Below are positions 42,673-51,575 of a DNA stretch of 64,000 nt, one piece after another. The notes beneath the pieces are model-generated. The model searched no databases, was not told where the DNA came from, and saw nothing but the letters and a program-made list of their open reading frames with translations. Numbering within the stretch: the stretch's first letter is position 1; every line of letters starts with the position of its first letter. Source of the DNA: Mariprofundus sp. KV (lineage in GTDB: Bacteria; Pseudomonadota; Zetaproteobacteria; Mariprofundales; Mariprofundaceae); NCBI RefSeq assembly GCF_013387475.1, contig NZ_VWNB01000001.1:152559-216558 (forward strand). Reading direction: 5' to 3'. The translations under genes were made by a program, and so were the position numbers.

Positions 42673-43362
42673 CATAAAACCGAACAGGTTCGGCATATAG
42701 GAGATCGTGCCATTCACCGCCCTGGGCAGTGCGCTCGAGTCCTTGCCAACCGGTGCCTGCGGCAGCGGTTTGATCGGAAACTCGCCGGAGAAGACCACCG
42801 GATAATCCAGTGATGCACCAGCCCGGCGCAGCTTGCGGCGCAGATTGACCGCCAGACCACAGTTGTAGGTTTTATCCAGCGTGGTGATCTCCGCCCGTGT
42901 CACATCCAGCCTGCCTCCGGCTCCCAGACTTGAGGCCACGGCAATGCCCAGCTTCTGACAAGTAGCCACCAATACCGCCTTACAGGCTACCGAATCGATG
43001 CAGTCGATCACGTAATCGAAATCACCCGCAGCTAGAAACGACTCCATATTCTCAGGGCTGAGAAAGCCGACATGGGCATTGAGCTGCATATCGGGATTGA
43101 TATCGAGAATCCTCGCCCCCATTGCCGTAGCTTTATCCTGCCCCAGCGTGGAGTGGGTACAGACCAGCTGCCGGTTCATGTTGGAGAGCCCCACCTCATC
43201 ATGATCAACAATGGTCATACGGCCAATGCCTGAGCGGGCAACCGCTTCGACAGCAGCGCCACCCACACCACCCAGACCAACAACCAGAATATGCAGGCTG
43301 GCAAGATATTCCAATCCGGCCTCACCAACGAGTATCGCGGTACGCTCCTGTGCTTGACTCAT
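42565..43362 (-). CDS. tcdA: tRNA threonylcarbamoyladenosine dehydratase TcdA-like (UBA-fold) with altered C-terminus
   Basis: A 265-residue ThiF/UBA-family enzyme (CsdL, YgdL) that cyclises t6A in tRNA using ATP. The nucleotide motif LVVGLGGVGGAAVEAVARSGIG starts near residue 26, followed by TIVDHDEVGLSNMNRQ and the SSLGAGGRLD and CGLAVNLRRKLRRAG blocks. The final VIKQLLDRRENIKS is followed by 17 residues (NHELTQINTNKSGRVCD) read from an inserted repeat. A second copy of the normal 3' end lies just downstream at 42543-42585. Overlaps tatD by 4 bp. Confidence 0.9.
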   Translation of the reverse strand: MSQAQERTAILVGEAGLEYLASLHILVVGLGGVGGAAVEAVARSGIGRMTIVDHDEVGLSNMNRQLVCTHSTLGQDKATAMGARILDINPDMQLNAHVGFLSPENMESFLAAGDFDYVIDCIDSVACKAVLVATCQKLGIAVASSLGAGGRLDVTRAEITTLDKTYNCGLAVNLRRKLRRAGASLDYPVVFSGEFPIKPLPQAPVGKDSSALPRAVNGTISYMPNLFGFMLAGFVIKQLLDRRENIKSNHELTQINTNKSGRVCD

Positions 43363-44114
43363 AATCTGAACAGCTCCCTGGCATTGTGATTACAGGTAGC
43401 GGCCAACGCCTGACTATCTGTGCTGCGAAGCGTAGCGATATGGGCAAGGATATCGATCAGAAATGCAGGTTCGTTGCGCTCACCCCGCCTGCCGGCCGGC
43501 GGCTGATCCGGCGCATCGGTCTCTAGCAGCAGTCTCTCAGCAGCGACAGCTTTAACCACAGCCTGCAGACGGGTTGCCCGCGCATGGGTAACCGAGCCGC
43601 CAAAACCGAGATAGAAACCGAGATCGATCAACTGTTCAGCCTGCTGCAGGGAGCCGGAGAAGCTGTGCACCACACCACGCAGACCGGGATAACATCTGAT
43701 CTCCCTGATCACCACATCCACCGCTTTGTAGGCGTGCACGATCACCGGCAGATCGTAGCTAAGGGCCATCTTCAGCTGTGCCCGCAACCAGTGCAATTGT
43801 AGCTGCATATCAACATCACAGAGGCCCGCATCCAGACCGCACTCACCCACGGCAACCGCACCGTCTAAAAAGCCGGGTAATCGTTGAAGGTCATCCTCAC
43901 GATGTTGATCACAGAACCAGGGGTGCAGGCCGAAGGCCGGATAGATCCGACTATCGAGCTCAGCAAGGTTTTTCAACTTCACCCAGCCGCGACTGCTGAC
44001 GGCTGGCACAACGATCTGCTCTACACCCGCCCTGCGAGCCCGTTGCAGAACTTCGACCCGATCGGAATCGAACCGCGCATCATCAAGATGACAATGGCTA
44101 TCTATGAGCAGCAT
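43359..44114 (-). CDS. tatD: TatD-family metal-dependent hydrolase
   Basis: A 251-residue TIM-barrel hydrolase of the TatD DNase family. Metal-site motifs are DSHCHLDD at residues 5-12, AVGECGLD near 95, PVIVHAYKA, VVHSFSGS and LLLETDAPD near 205. Family members are 3'-5' exonucleases or DNA repair enzymes. Starts at 44114 with the expected MLLIDSHCHLDD; overlaps tcdA by 4 bp (ATGA). Confidence 0.94.
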   Translation of the reverse strand: MLLIDSHCHLDDARFDSDRVEVLQRARRAGVEQIVVPAVSSRGWVKLKNLAELDSRIYPAFGLHPWFCDQHREDDLQRLPGFLDGAVAVGECGLDAGLCDVDMQLQLHWLRAQLKMALSYDLPVIVHAYKAVDVVIREIRCYPGLRGVVHSFSGSLQQAEQLIDLGFYLGFGGSVTHARATRLQAVVKAVAAERLLLETDAPDQPPAGRRGERNEPAFLIDILAHIATLRSTDSQALAATCNHNARELFRL

Positions 44115-44126
44115 CGACTCATACTG

Positions 44127-44873
44127 TTATTTGAAAAGCGTTTCACAACCGCGCCACGTGGCTGACTCAGGCGTCGGCCTGATGTCGGCATGCCACACCT
44201 TCTCTGCATCAAAGGCCCCGAAATCAAACAACCCCTGACACGCATCACGACCACTGCCGCCATCCATCTCATCCTGCCCGTCGCGATCAAAGAGTTGATC
44301 ATCACCATCGCCGCCATCGAGTTTGTCGTTGCCATACCAGCCGTAGAGCCTGTCATTGCCCGCATTGCCAAACAGCCTGTCGTCGCCATTCTCACCGTAG
44401 AGGGTGTCCCTGCCATCACCACCCTCAAGAAGATCATCACCGGGACCGGCACTTAAGACATCTTTACCACTGCCACCCTTGAGTGCGTCGTTACCTTTAT
44501 CGCCGGTCAGCTTGTCATTGCCGCTGCCGCCATCGAGAAGATCATCACCATCGCCACCGAACAGCTTATCATTTCCTGCTTCACCATAGAGCCGGTCATT
44601 GCCATGGCTGCCCTTGATCTGATCATCGCCATCACCGCCGCAGATCAGATCATTGCCGCCAAGGCCATTGATCTTGTCATCACCGCCCAGTCCGACAATC
44701 ACATCATCACCCTCAGTGCCGGTGATACGATCCTTTTTTTCCGTACCGATGATGGTGGCCTGCTTGCCTGCACACTGCGCTGCAAACAGCGTGGCAGGCA
44801 GGCTCATCGCTGAGATCAGCAGCAGCACTGTTGTCACAAGGGCTCTATTCATAATCTTCTCCGGCAAAAACAA
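44127..44873 (-). CDS. RTX-type calcium-binding repeat protein with Sec signal
   Basis: A 248-residue protein consisting of a Sec signal (1-26, ending AQC after LFAA) and 18 consecutive nonapeptide repeats GGxGxDxLx (for example GGDGDDLLDG, GGSGNDKLTG, GENGDDRLFG) that form a calcium-binding beta roll. The C-terminus (about 215-248, with CQGLFDFGAFDAEKVWHAD and CETLFK) is not a classic type I secretion signal. Sec export of a pure RTX stack is unusual. It lies directly after tatD on the same strand. Confidence 0.88.
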   Translation of the reverse strand: MFLPEKIMNRALVTTVLLLISAMSLPATLFAAQCAGKQATIIGTEKKDRITGTEGDDVIVGLGGDDKINGLGGNDLICGGDGDDQIKGSHGNDRLYGEAGNDKLFGGDGDDLLDGGSGNDKLTGDKGNDALKGGSGKDVLSAGPGDDLLEGGDGRDTLYGENGDDRLFGNAGNDRLYGWYGNDKLDGGDGDDQLFDRDGQDEMDGGSGRDACQGLFDFGAFDAEKVWHADIRPTPESATWRGCETLFK

Positions 44874-44917
44874 TGCGATAATATATTAAGCGTCAGGGGC
44901 AGCCCCCTTAAACAAGC

Positions 44918-45289
44918 TTAGCCTTGAGCAGCCTTCAGTCTGGCCGCTTCAGCATGCAACTCCGCCATATCCAGCGCTTTGATCTCAGCAACCAGCGCCT
45001 CAAGATCCTTCTCAGCCAGCGCTCCCGGCTCTGAGTAGAGCATCAGCCCTTCGCGAATAATCATCAGTGTGGGAATCGAGCGGATATTGAAATGGGCGCC
45101 CAGCTGCTCCTGCTCCTGGGTATTGATCTTGCCAAACAGCACATCGGGATGATTTTCAGAAACCGCTTCGAAGGTCGGGCCAAAGGCTTTGCAAGGTGCA
45201 CACCATGGCGCCCAGAAGTCGAGAATGGAGATTGCACTGCCATCCACCTCCTCTTTGATATTCTCTTTGGTAATCTCGACTGTGGCCAT
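44918..45289 (-). CDS. Thioredoxin
   Basis: A 123-residue thioredoxin with active site WCAPC (about residue 30) and cis-Pro segment IRSIPTLMIIREG. The start MATVEITKENIKEEV at 45289 has AAGGAG upstream; a longer frame from 45328 adds an unrelated 13 residues. The C-terminal extension (ALDMAELHAEAARLKAAQG) is longer than in E. coli TrxA (109). Reduces cytoplasmic disulfides. Confidence 0.93.
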   Translation of the reverse strand: MATVEITKENIKEEVDGSAISILDFWAPWCAPCKAFGPTFEAVSENHPDVLFGKINTQEQEQLGAHFNIRSIPTLMIIREGLMLYSEPGALAEKDLEALVAEIKALDMAELHAEAARLKAAQG

Positions 45290-45430
45290 CGGGCACTCCT
45301 TGGACTCTGCATCATCACTCAGGCTCACTTCGACGATCGCGAAGATTGAATCGACAAGAGATAATGCGGTGGGATCGGCCCAATATATATCGAAATGCTA
45401 ATATATCAAGGTTATGGGTGTTCAGCAGAT

Positions 45431-45465
45431 AAAAAAGGCCCCGAAGCATCAAACTTCGGGGCCTT
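45431..45465 (-). terminator. Intrinsic terminator for the TerB-like gene
   Basis: AAGGCCCCGAAG / CTTCGGGGCCTT stem with a 7-nt loop. The six A at 45431-45436 read as T-tract on the minus strand, downstream of the TerB-like gene. Confidence 0.85.
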
Positions 45466-45494
45466 GCATCCGGAGTGGAATCAAAGCCGCAGTG

Positions 45495-45980
45495 TCAGTC
45501 CACGACAGGATTATTTGTATAACGGTTGGACTGGTTGAGATCAGGATAGAGTCGCTCCTGCTTCTCTTTCAGCTCCGCCAGTGAGCAGGCTGGCACGCCG
45601 ATCAGGCCTGAGATGCGATTGATATACTGCTCTTCAAGGAATGCGATATCGCCATCGGCCATGGCAACACGCCAGAGCTTGGCAAGGATAGCAGCGCGTT
45701 CATCCACCTTATAGTTATCAACAATCTGCTTCACGACATTTTCAATGCGCAGGTCTGTACGCTCTGTGTCCTGAGCCTGCTCAATCAGCTTGTCGCTCTC
45801 TTCAGCGGAGAGATTGAAATGTTCACCAAGTACTTTGACGATCTCAGCATGCTCTTCAGCATCGATCTTTCCATCCATCGACATCATGCCAACCATCAGT
45901 TTGGTAATGGCCAGCGTCAGCTCCGGCAGCTGTTGATGTCCCTCTTCCCTGCGCCACCAACCCTGTAATGTTTTAAGCAT
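45495..45980 (-). CDS. TerB-like tellurite resistance family protein
   Basis: A 161-residue all-helical protein of the TerB/DjlA-N fold. The typical segments are ELTLAITKLMVGMMSMDGKIDAEEHAEIVKVLGEH and RAAILAKLWRVAMADGDIAFLEEQYINRISGLIGV, with paired acid motifs DGKID and DGD. Family proteins bind metals and associate with membranes in stress responses. The ATG at 45980 has GGGAGG upstream; an upstream frame adds ten residues. Confidence 0.87.
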   Translation of the reverse strand: MLKTLQGWWRREEGHQQLPELTLAITKLMVGMMSMDGKIDAEEHAEIVKVLGEHFNLSAEESDKLIEQAQDTERTDLRIENVVKQIVDNYKVDERAAILAKLWRVAMADGDIAFLEEQYINRISGLIGVPACSLAELKEKQERLYPDLNQSNRYTNNPVVD

Positions 45981-46223
45981 AAAACCTCCCTCGCTTCTTT
46001 GGCGAGCCATGTGCCAGCCATTTGACGGTAATTTCTATCGGCAAGCGTGCAACTATCTACCAACCCCACAGTCCTTTATTGCATTTTTTTGCCCGGAGCT
46101 CCCTGATCATGCATTCACAGCTGCCCCTTTACAAACTATAGCAGGTACGATGCCATAATATCGTTGATGATGAAATGATGCCAGCGATTGCCATGATGAC
46201 AACCGATCTGGCACACTGGGGCA

Positions 46224-46649
46224 ATGAAGTTATCTGCCTCCGATTTCCCCGAAGTGCCACTGCTGGAGATGCATGATGTCCACCTGCAGGAGGTGGAGAT
46301 GATCAACGCCATCTATGAGCTGATTATGGCGATTGAGAGCGGCAAGAGCAGGCGCGCCCTACTCGATGAAAAGCTCGATGAACTGCTGATCCATACGCAG
46401 GCGCATTTCGCCAATGAAGAGCGGCTGATGCTGGAGGCGAACTTTCCGCCCTATGCGATGCATCGCAATGCCCACAACCTCTTCCTGGCGGAGCTGCAAG
46501 CGGCGGTTAGCAACTGGAAACAGGAGCAGGCGATCGGCCCGATTGATCAGTTCATGCGCTTTACGCTGCCCCGCTGGATGAAGGATCACATCAGCACCAT
46601 GGATTATGTCACCGCTGGTTATCTCGCCAATCAGCTGCGCAACGAGTAG
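46224..46649 (+). CDS. Bacteriohemerythrin
   Basis: A 141-residue four-helix diiron O2-binding protein. The iron ligands are visible: H in EMHDVHLQEV, H and E in HTQAHFANEERL, HxxxH in YAMHRNAHNLFL and HxxxxD in KDHISTMD. Bacterial forms bind or sense oxygen. There is no other domain. TTGCCA and CACACT upstream suggest a promoter whose start would coincide with the ATG. It precedes selO by 15 bp. Confidence 0.92.
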   Translation: MKLSASDFPEVPLLEMHDVHLQEVEMINAIYELIMAIESGKSRRALLDEKLDELLIHTQAHFANEERLMLEANFPPYAMHRNAHNLFLAELQAAVSNWKQEQAIGPIDQFMRFTLPRWMKDHISTMDYVTAGYLANQLRNE

Positions 46650-46664
46650 CAGCGGTCTGCGATC

Positions 46665-48260
46665 TTGAAAAGGCTTGAGCAGCTCCGTTTTGACAACAGC
46701 TTTGTCAACGCCCTGCCCGGCGACCCTGAAGCGGATAACTTTCCCCGTCAGGTATTCTCAGCCTGTTATTCGCGGGTATTGCCAACAGCGGTAAGCAACC
46801 CGCAACTGCTGGCCTGCGTCAGTGAGGTCGCTGAATTGCTCGATCTCTCTGCGCTGAGTTGTGAATCGGAGCGCTTCACTGAGATCTTCTCCGGCAACCG
46901 GCTGCTTCCCGGCATGGATGCTTACGCCAGCTGTTATGGCGGCCATCAGTTCGGCCACTGGGCCGGACAGCTGGGCGACGGGCGCGCTATCAATCTCGGC
47001 GAAGTGATCAATGCCAAAGGTGAGCGCTGGAGCCTGCAGCTCAAAGGGGCCGGGCCGACCCCATACTCCCGCAATGCTGATGGCCTTGCCGTGCTGCGCT
47101 CCTCGCTGCGCGAATTCCTCTGCAGTGAAGCGATGTTTCATCTGGGGGTGCCAACAACCCGCGCCCTGAGCCTGATCACCAGCGGTGAACAGGTGAATCG
47201 CGATATCCTCTATAATGGCAATGCCGCCCCTGAACCGGGCGCAGTGCTCTGTCGAGTCGCGCCCAGCTTCATCCGCTTCGGTAATTTCCAGCTGCTCGCC
47301 TCACGCGCAGAGCTCGGGCTACTGAAGGAGCTGCTTGATTACACCATCCGCAGCGATTTCCCGCACCTTGGTGAACCCTCAATCCCGGTCTATCTGGCGT
47401 GGTTTGAAGAGGTATGCCGTTCAACGGCTGAACTGATGGTGCACTGGATGCGGGTCGGTTTTGTGCATGGGGTGATGAACACCGACAATATGTCGGTGCT
47501 TGGGCTGACCATCGATTATGGCCCCTACGGCTGGCTTGAGGGTTATGATCCGGGCTGGACACCCAACATCACCGATGCCGAGATGAAGCGCTATCGCTAT
47601 GGCAATCAGCCGCAGATCGCCTCATGGAATCTGGCCCGTCTGGCCGATGCACTGCTGCCGCTTATTGAGTCGGTTGAACCACTGCAGCAGGCGATCTCCA
47701 GCTATGCATCAACCTACGAAAAGGGCTGGCGGGTCATGATGCGCAACAAGCTCGGCCTGACCGGAGAGGTACAGGACGATGAAACCCTGATCCGCGAACT
47801 GCTGAGTATCCTGCCGCTGGTTGAGACCGATATGACCATCTTCTTCCGTCAACTCGGGACTGTCAGCACTGATAGTAATCCTGATCAGCTCAGCAATGAT
47901 CAACTGATCGCACCGCTGCTTGATGCCTATTACGACCTCGGTGCTCTTGATGCCGATTACCGCAACCGCTTTGCCGCCTGGATGCGCAGTTATATGCGGC
48001 GCATACAAGCACAGCCGCTATCAGATGCTCAACGCCGACAGCAGATGGACGCAGTGAATCCCAAATATGTGCTGCGCAACTATCTGGCCCAGCTGGCGAT
48101 CGACCAGGCTGAAGCAGGGGATAACAGCATGATCTACGAGCTGCTTGAGCTGCTGCGTCACCCCTATGATGAACAGCCTGAGAGCGAGCACTTTGCTGCC
48201 AAACGCCCGCAGTGGGCCCGCAACCGCGCCGGTTGCTCCATGCTCTCCTGTAGCTCGTGA
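46665..48260 (+). CDS. selO: SelO/YdiU-family protein adenylyltransferase
   Basis: A 531-residue pseudokinase-fold enzyme that attaches AMP to Ser, Thr or Tyr of target proteins. Family blocks are AGQLGDGRAINLGEV, LKGAGPTPYSRNADGLAVLRSSLREFLCSEAM, GVPTTRALSLI, HGVMNTDNMSVLGLTIDYGPYGWLE and PGWTPNITD. It ends SMLSCSS, like the conserved Cys-Ser-Ser end of E. coli YdiU. The start is TTG at 46665. SelO proteins are linked to redox stress, compatible with the neighbouring oxygen-binding protein. Confidence 0.93.
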   Translation: MKRLEQLRFDNSFVNALPGDPEADNFPRQVFSACYSRVLPTAVSNPQLLACVSEVAELLDLSALSCESERFTEIFSGNRLLPGMDAYASCYGGHQFGHWAGQLGDGRAINLGEVINAKGERWSLQLKGAGPTPYSRNADGLAVLRSSLREFLCSEAMFHLGVPTTRALSLITSGEQVNRDILYNGNAAPEPGAVLCRVAPSFIRFGNFQLLASRAELGLLKELLDYTIRSDFPHLGEPSIPVYLAWFEEVCRSTAELMVHWMRVGFVHGVMNTDNMSVLGLTIDYGPYGWLEGYDPGWTPNITDAEMKRYRYGNQPQIASWNLARLADALLPLIESVEPLQQAISSYASTYEKGWRVMMRNKLGLTGEVQDDETLIRELLSILPLVETDMTIFFRQLGTVSTDSNPDQLSNDQLIAPLLDAYYDLGALDADYRNRFAAWMRSYMRRIQAQPLSDAQRRQQMDAVNPKYVLRNYLAQLAIDQAEAGDNSMIYELLELLRHPYDEQPESEHFAAKRPQWARNRAGCSMLSCSS

Positions 48261-48300
48261 AGATTGAAAACAACTTGCATTCAATGCTAGTGATTAGAAG

Positions 48301-48606
48301 ATGTCATATATGGTAAAAACAACGCTGGGAAAGCTTGAGCTTCTTGAATATATCGAAAAACATAAAGCCATGACGGTTTATCAACTGGCACAGGAAACAG
48401 GCGGTAATTACAATGACATATTCGATCATGTTCGTGATCTCTCCGATGCCGGAGATCTGAAGATTCGCCATGAAACACGAAATGGGCGGCAACTATCCAT
48501 CGTCGAACACCCTTGCCATCAGCGCCTTCGTCATCTGGATGAGATGTATACCCTGAAAAGATTGCTACAGTGTTCAATCCTTCATGAAGGTTGTGACTCC
48601 AAATAA
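48301..48606 (+). CDS. Winged-helix DNA-binding protein
   Basis: A 101-residue protein with a winged HTH (about 10-70): LGKLELLEYIEKHKAMTVYQLAQETGGNYNDIFDHVRDLSDAGDLKIR. A short C-terminal helix carries two cysteines. I do not recognise a named family; it resembles small MarR/ArsR-like regulators. It is convergent with ung. The ribosome-binding site is weak. Confidence 0.7.
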   Translation: MSYMVKTTLGKLELLEYIEKHKAMTVYQLAQETGGNYNDIFDHVRDLSDAGDLKIRHETRNGRQLSIVEHPCHQRLRHLDEMYTLKRLLQCSILHEGCDSK

Positions 48607-48608
48607 GT

Positions 48609-49316
48609 CTATTCGAGATTAAACGAAAGCTGTGGCTGTTCGCTGTTCAGTGACCAGTCGACGGGGCTCTTTCCATGTTCAGTGAGATAAGCATTGGCGC
48701 TGGAAAAGTGGCGGCAGCCGAGAAAACCGCGATGGGCGGAGAATGGTGAGGGGTGGGCTGCTTTTAGAATCAGGTGGCGATCTGCATCGATCAGCTCCGC
48801 CTTGGATTGGGCAAAGTTACCCCACAGCATAAATACGATATGTTCACGTTTTTCGCTTAAGCATCTGATCACCGCATCGGTAAACTGCTCCCAGCCTCGC
48901 CCCTGATGTGAACCCGGCTTTTTCTGCTCCACCGTCATCGTGGCATTGAGTAGCAGCACCCCGGCTCTGGCCCATGCGTCGAGGCAGCCGTGATCAGCTG
49001 TTTCAAGATTCAGATCAGACTGTAGCTCTTTGTAGATATTGCGCAGTGATGGCGGAATTTTCTGCCCCGGCAGTACCGAGAAGCTCAAGCCATGCGCCTG
49101 CCCTGCACCGTGGTAGGGATCCTGCCCGAGAATCACCACCTTCACATCAGCAAAGGCGGTTGCCGCAAAAGCGGCAAAGGTATCCTCCTGTGCAGGGTAG
49201 ATGGTTTTGCCCGCCGCTCGCTCAGCATCCAGAAACAGAGAGAGATCAACGGCGTAATCCTGCTGTAGCTCACTGGCCAGATGGCTGCTCCACGATGCAG
49301 GTAACTGCAGACTCAT
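48609..49316 (-). CDS. ung: Uracil-DNA glycosylase (family 1)
   Basis: A 235-residue base-excision enzyme that removes uracil from DNA. The water-activating loop is GQDPYHGAGQAHGLSFSV (Asp catalytic, near residue 65). The DNA-intercalation loop HPSPFSAHRGFLGCRHFS is near the C-terminus, and LLLNATMTVE and MLWGNFAQSK lie between. Full length. The ATG at 49316 fits family N-termini. Confidence 0.96.
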   Translation of the reverse strand: MSLQLPASWSSHLASELQQDYAVDLSLFLDAERAAGKTIYPAQEDTFAAFAATAFADVKVVILGQDPYHGAGQAHGLSFSVLPGQKIPPSLRNIYKELQSDLNLETADHGCLDAWARAGVLLLNATMTVEQKKPGSHQGRGWEQFTDAVIRCLSEKREHIVFMLWGNFAQSKAELIDADRHLILKAAHPSPFSAHRGFLGCRHFSSANAYLTEHGKSPVDWSLNSEQPQLSFNLE

Positions 49317-49373
49317 CCAGTCTCACCCCTTGTTAAACATGATGACGGCAGCCTATGCAAAAATCCTCTTTTT

Positions 49374-49438
49374 GTCCCCCATATGGGGGACAGCAGATAT
49401 TTTTGTAGCCGTTATACTTTTGCGCAGCGATGGCGCAA
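49374..49438. other. Hairpin pair upstream of the NERD gene
   Basis: GTCCCCC / GGGGGAC with loop ATAT (49374-49391) and TTGCGC / GCGCAA with loop AGCGATG (49420-49438). They sit between ung and a short leader ORF. They have stem logic like the R elements but no R linker, so relation to that family is uncertain. Confidence 0.5.
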
Positions 49439-49500
49439 GAGGGAGCGGTGTGCAGCGCATACAACTTATGCCTGACCCAGACACGCAACAGGAGCTATCT

Positions 49501-49590
49501 ATGTTTTCAAAAGTGATTATGATCTGTTGCTGCAATGGATGCATGGGGAAGCTGGAGCTAATCACCTCCTCCGGATTAGCCTGTGATTGA
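49501..49590 (+). CDS. Cysteine-rich 29-residue leader ORF
   Basis: An ATG preceded by AGGAG at six-base spacing encodes MFSKVIMICCCNGCMGKLEL and nine further residues, with a CCC run and a fourth Cys three residues on. Its stop (49588-49590) overlaps the GTG start of the NERD gene in another frame. The NERD gene lacks its own good ribosome-binding site, so translation is probably coupled. It may be a regulatory leader or a small protein. Confidence 0.55.
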   Translation: MFSKVIMICCCNGCMGKLELITSSGLACD

Positions 49591-50380
49591 TTTCAGCACT
49601 CTGTTTTCTCAACTCTTTTCCAGCTTCTGGTGGGCGATCCCGCTGTTGGTACTTGCCGCACTGTTCAAATCGGCATGGTTCAAAGGCTTCATCGGTGAAG
49701 TGATGGTCAATATGGCCGCCCGCCTGTTTCTCAACAAAAACGATTATCACCTGATCAAAAACGTCACCATCCCGACCGAGGATGGCACCACCCAGATCGA
49801 CCACATCATCGTCTCCCGCTTCGGCGTCTTCGTGGTGGAGACCAAGAACATGAAGGGGTGGATTTTCGGCGGTGAACATCAGAAGCAGTGGACGCAGCAG
49901 ATTTTCAAGTCCAAACACAGGTTCCAGAACCCACTGCATCAGAACTACAAACACACCAAAACGCTCGAATCGGCGCTTGGGCTCCCCCATGAGAAGATGA
50001 TCTCGGTAGTCGTCTTTGTCGGCGACAGCACCTTCAAAACCGAGATGCCCGCCAACGTCACCCAGGGCGGCGGTTATATCCGCTTTATCAAATCGCACAC
50101 CAAAATCCTGCTGACCGAGTCCGAAGTGCAACAGATCATCGGCCAGATCGCCGATGGCCGCCTGAAACCCTCGATCAAAACCCATATCGAGCATGCCCGC
50201 CATGTAAAAGAGATCGTCGCAAACAAAGAAGCCGTGCAGAAATTGGATGCCAAACTCTGCCCCAAATGCGGCAGCGACATGGTGCTGCGCACCAGCAAAA
50301 AAGGCCCGGAAGCAGGTAATCAATTCTGGGGATGCTCCGCATTCCCCAAGTGCCGTACGATTGCGGCTATGGAATCATGA
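49583..50380 (+). CDS. NERD domain protein with C-terminal topoisomerase-type zinc finger
   Basis: A 265-residue protein. An N-terminal transmembrane helix (WWAIPLLVLAALF) is followed by a NERD domain (about 30-130): GEVMVNMAARLFL, TTQIDHIIVSRFGVFVVETKNMKGWIFG, with the D-ETK motif of nuclease-like folds. The C-terminus (about 225-260) is a C4 zinc finger (CPKCGSDMVLRTSKKG, FWGCSAFPKC). Proteins of this design occur in membrane- or DNA-associated processes and near defence genes; the role is unproven. GTG start. Confidence 0.85.
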   Translation: MIDFSTLFSQLFSSFWWAIPLLVLAALFKSAWFKGFIGEVMVNMAARLFLNKNDYHLIKNVTIPTEDGTTQIDHIIVSRFGVFVVETKNMKGWIFGGEHQKQWTQQIFKSKHRFQNPLHQNYKHTKTLESALGLPHEKMISVVVFVGDSTFKTEMPANVTQGGGYIRFIKSHTKILLTESEVQQIIGQIADGRLKPSIKTHIEHARHVKEIVANKEAVQKLDAKLCPKCGSDMVLRTSKKGPEAGNQFWGCSAFPKCRTIAAMES

Positions 50381-50470
50381 TGGAAGGCTGCTGGAAAAGA
50401 GAAGCGACTCCATTGGGGCCTGTTTTGATTGCCATGACACAAATCCAGTTCTATAGTGCGGGTCATCAAC

Positions 50471-50516
50471 ACCCGCCTCGCCTCTCACTGAAGCGCACTT
50501 TTGGCGGGTTTTTTTG
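50471..50516 (+). terminator. Terminator downstream of the NERD gene
   Basis: ACCCGCC at 50471-50477 pairs with GGCGGGT at 50503-50509 and a run of T follows. The loop is long (25 nt). Confidence 0.6.
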
Positions 50517-50599
50517 TGCCTGAATTACAGCCATACAACAAACCAGCCCTTAGCGGGTATAGCGGCACCTGATCTTGAATATGCATGAACAGGAGAGGG

Positions 50600-51448
50600 T
50601 CAGCTTAAGCTGGCGCGGTATTCAGTCGGTGAGAGATTGAAATTTTTCTCTACTGATCCCGATAGTGAAAATAAACGGGGATCATCCCTGAATTGGAAGA
50701 TGCGGTGCAGGTGGTAGTTCTTCGCATTCATTTCCGAGAATCTCAGTTCATTCGCCGAAAGGAAGAACGGCGAATATCTGCCGTATTTTGTTGTCTTAAC
50801 TTCGATGAATCTATCTGAGCCATCTACTTCGTAGGAGCGGATATCGAATCCAGCGCCGTCACCTTCGGTTTGGGCGACATGCTCTATCTTGTCAGCCAGC
50901 GACTCTTTCCCCTGTGAAATAAGCAGGGCGCGTTCAAAGTTGAGGGCGAATTGTTCTCCGGCATCGCCGAGGGATTTGTTGCTCGCCTCCAGTTCGAGGT
51001 AATTTGTTCGAACTTTATATGTGCGAGCCGGTTCATGAGCCTCTTTTGTCTTGGTCGCTGTTTTTAACTCCGGCGGACTTTCAAGGCGGGCCAGAATATC
51101 TGCAACCGTTGGAACTTGAACAATTGAATTCACATCTTCGCGGACTATCACTGTCAGGTCGGAATTTGCGGCCAAACGATCAAGCACGGCATCCGGCAGT
51201 AGGTTTTTCTGATAGTTACTAAACGGTTTGTAGCCGGATATAGCGGGCATGCCTAACTCATGCATGATGGCACTGATATTCATATGCTTCATCTCTATCG
51301 AACCTTTGCTGCGATTGTTGAGGCGCTGGGCTAGCTCGCGGTTATGCTGGGCCTTATTGTAGGGAATGCCTTTCAACTCCAATGCGAGCATTGAAAAGTA
51401 GTCTTCAACAATTGCTGAAACTTCAGCTTCAGACCAAGCATCAGGCAT
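50600..51448 (-). CDS. DUF3883 domain protein
   Basis: A 282-residue protein with a helical N-terminal half and a C-terminal DUF3883 domain (about 165-265). The nuclease-like core is GAGFDIRSYEVDGSDRFIEVKTTKYG (D then E-K), followed by PFFLSANELRFSEMN. DUF3883 is a PD-(D/E)XK relative found in defence systems and mobile elements. AGGA precedes the ATG. No partner gene with a defence signature is adjacent. Confidence 0.82.
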   Translation of the reverse strand: MPDAWSEAEVSAIVEDYFSMLALELKGIPYNKAQHNRELAQRLNNRSKGSIEMKHMNISAIMHELGMPAISGYKPFSNYQKNLLPDAVLDRLAANSDLTVIVREDVNSIVQVPTVADILARLESPPELKTATKTKEAHEPARTYKVRTNYLELEASNKSLGDAGEQFALNFERALLISQGKESLADKIEHVAQTEGDGAGFDIRSYEVDGSDRFIEVKTTKYGRYSPFFLSANELRFSEMNAKNYHLHRIFQFRDDPRLFSLSGSVEKNFNLSPTEYRASLS

Positions 51449-51575
51449 AATATTTTCCTGTTTGGATAACTAAGCAGTTAATTCCAATCACATCATCCAG
51501 GCTACAGGCCTCAGGTCAATAATAGGAGTATAGAATCAGCCATTCCATAAATGGAATGGCATCATGCCTGATTAA

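Noticed and set aside
44127-44873. CRISPR-like or tandem DNA repeat
   Set aside because: The periodicity comes from 27-bp codon repeats of an RTX protein; there are no spacers.
49330-49590. Longer version of the 49501 leader (86 codons)
   Set aside because: The extra N-terminal part has no ribosome-binding site and runs through two hairpins; the inner ATG with AGGAG is the better start.
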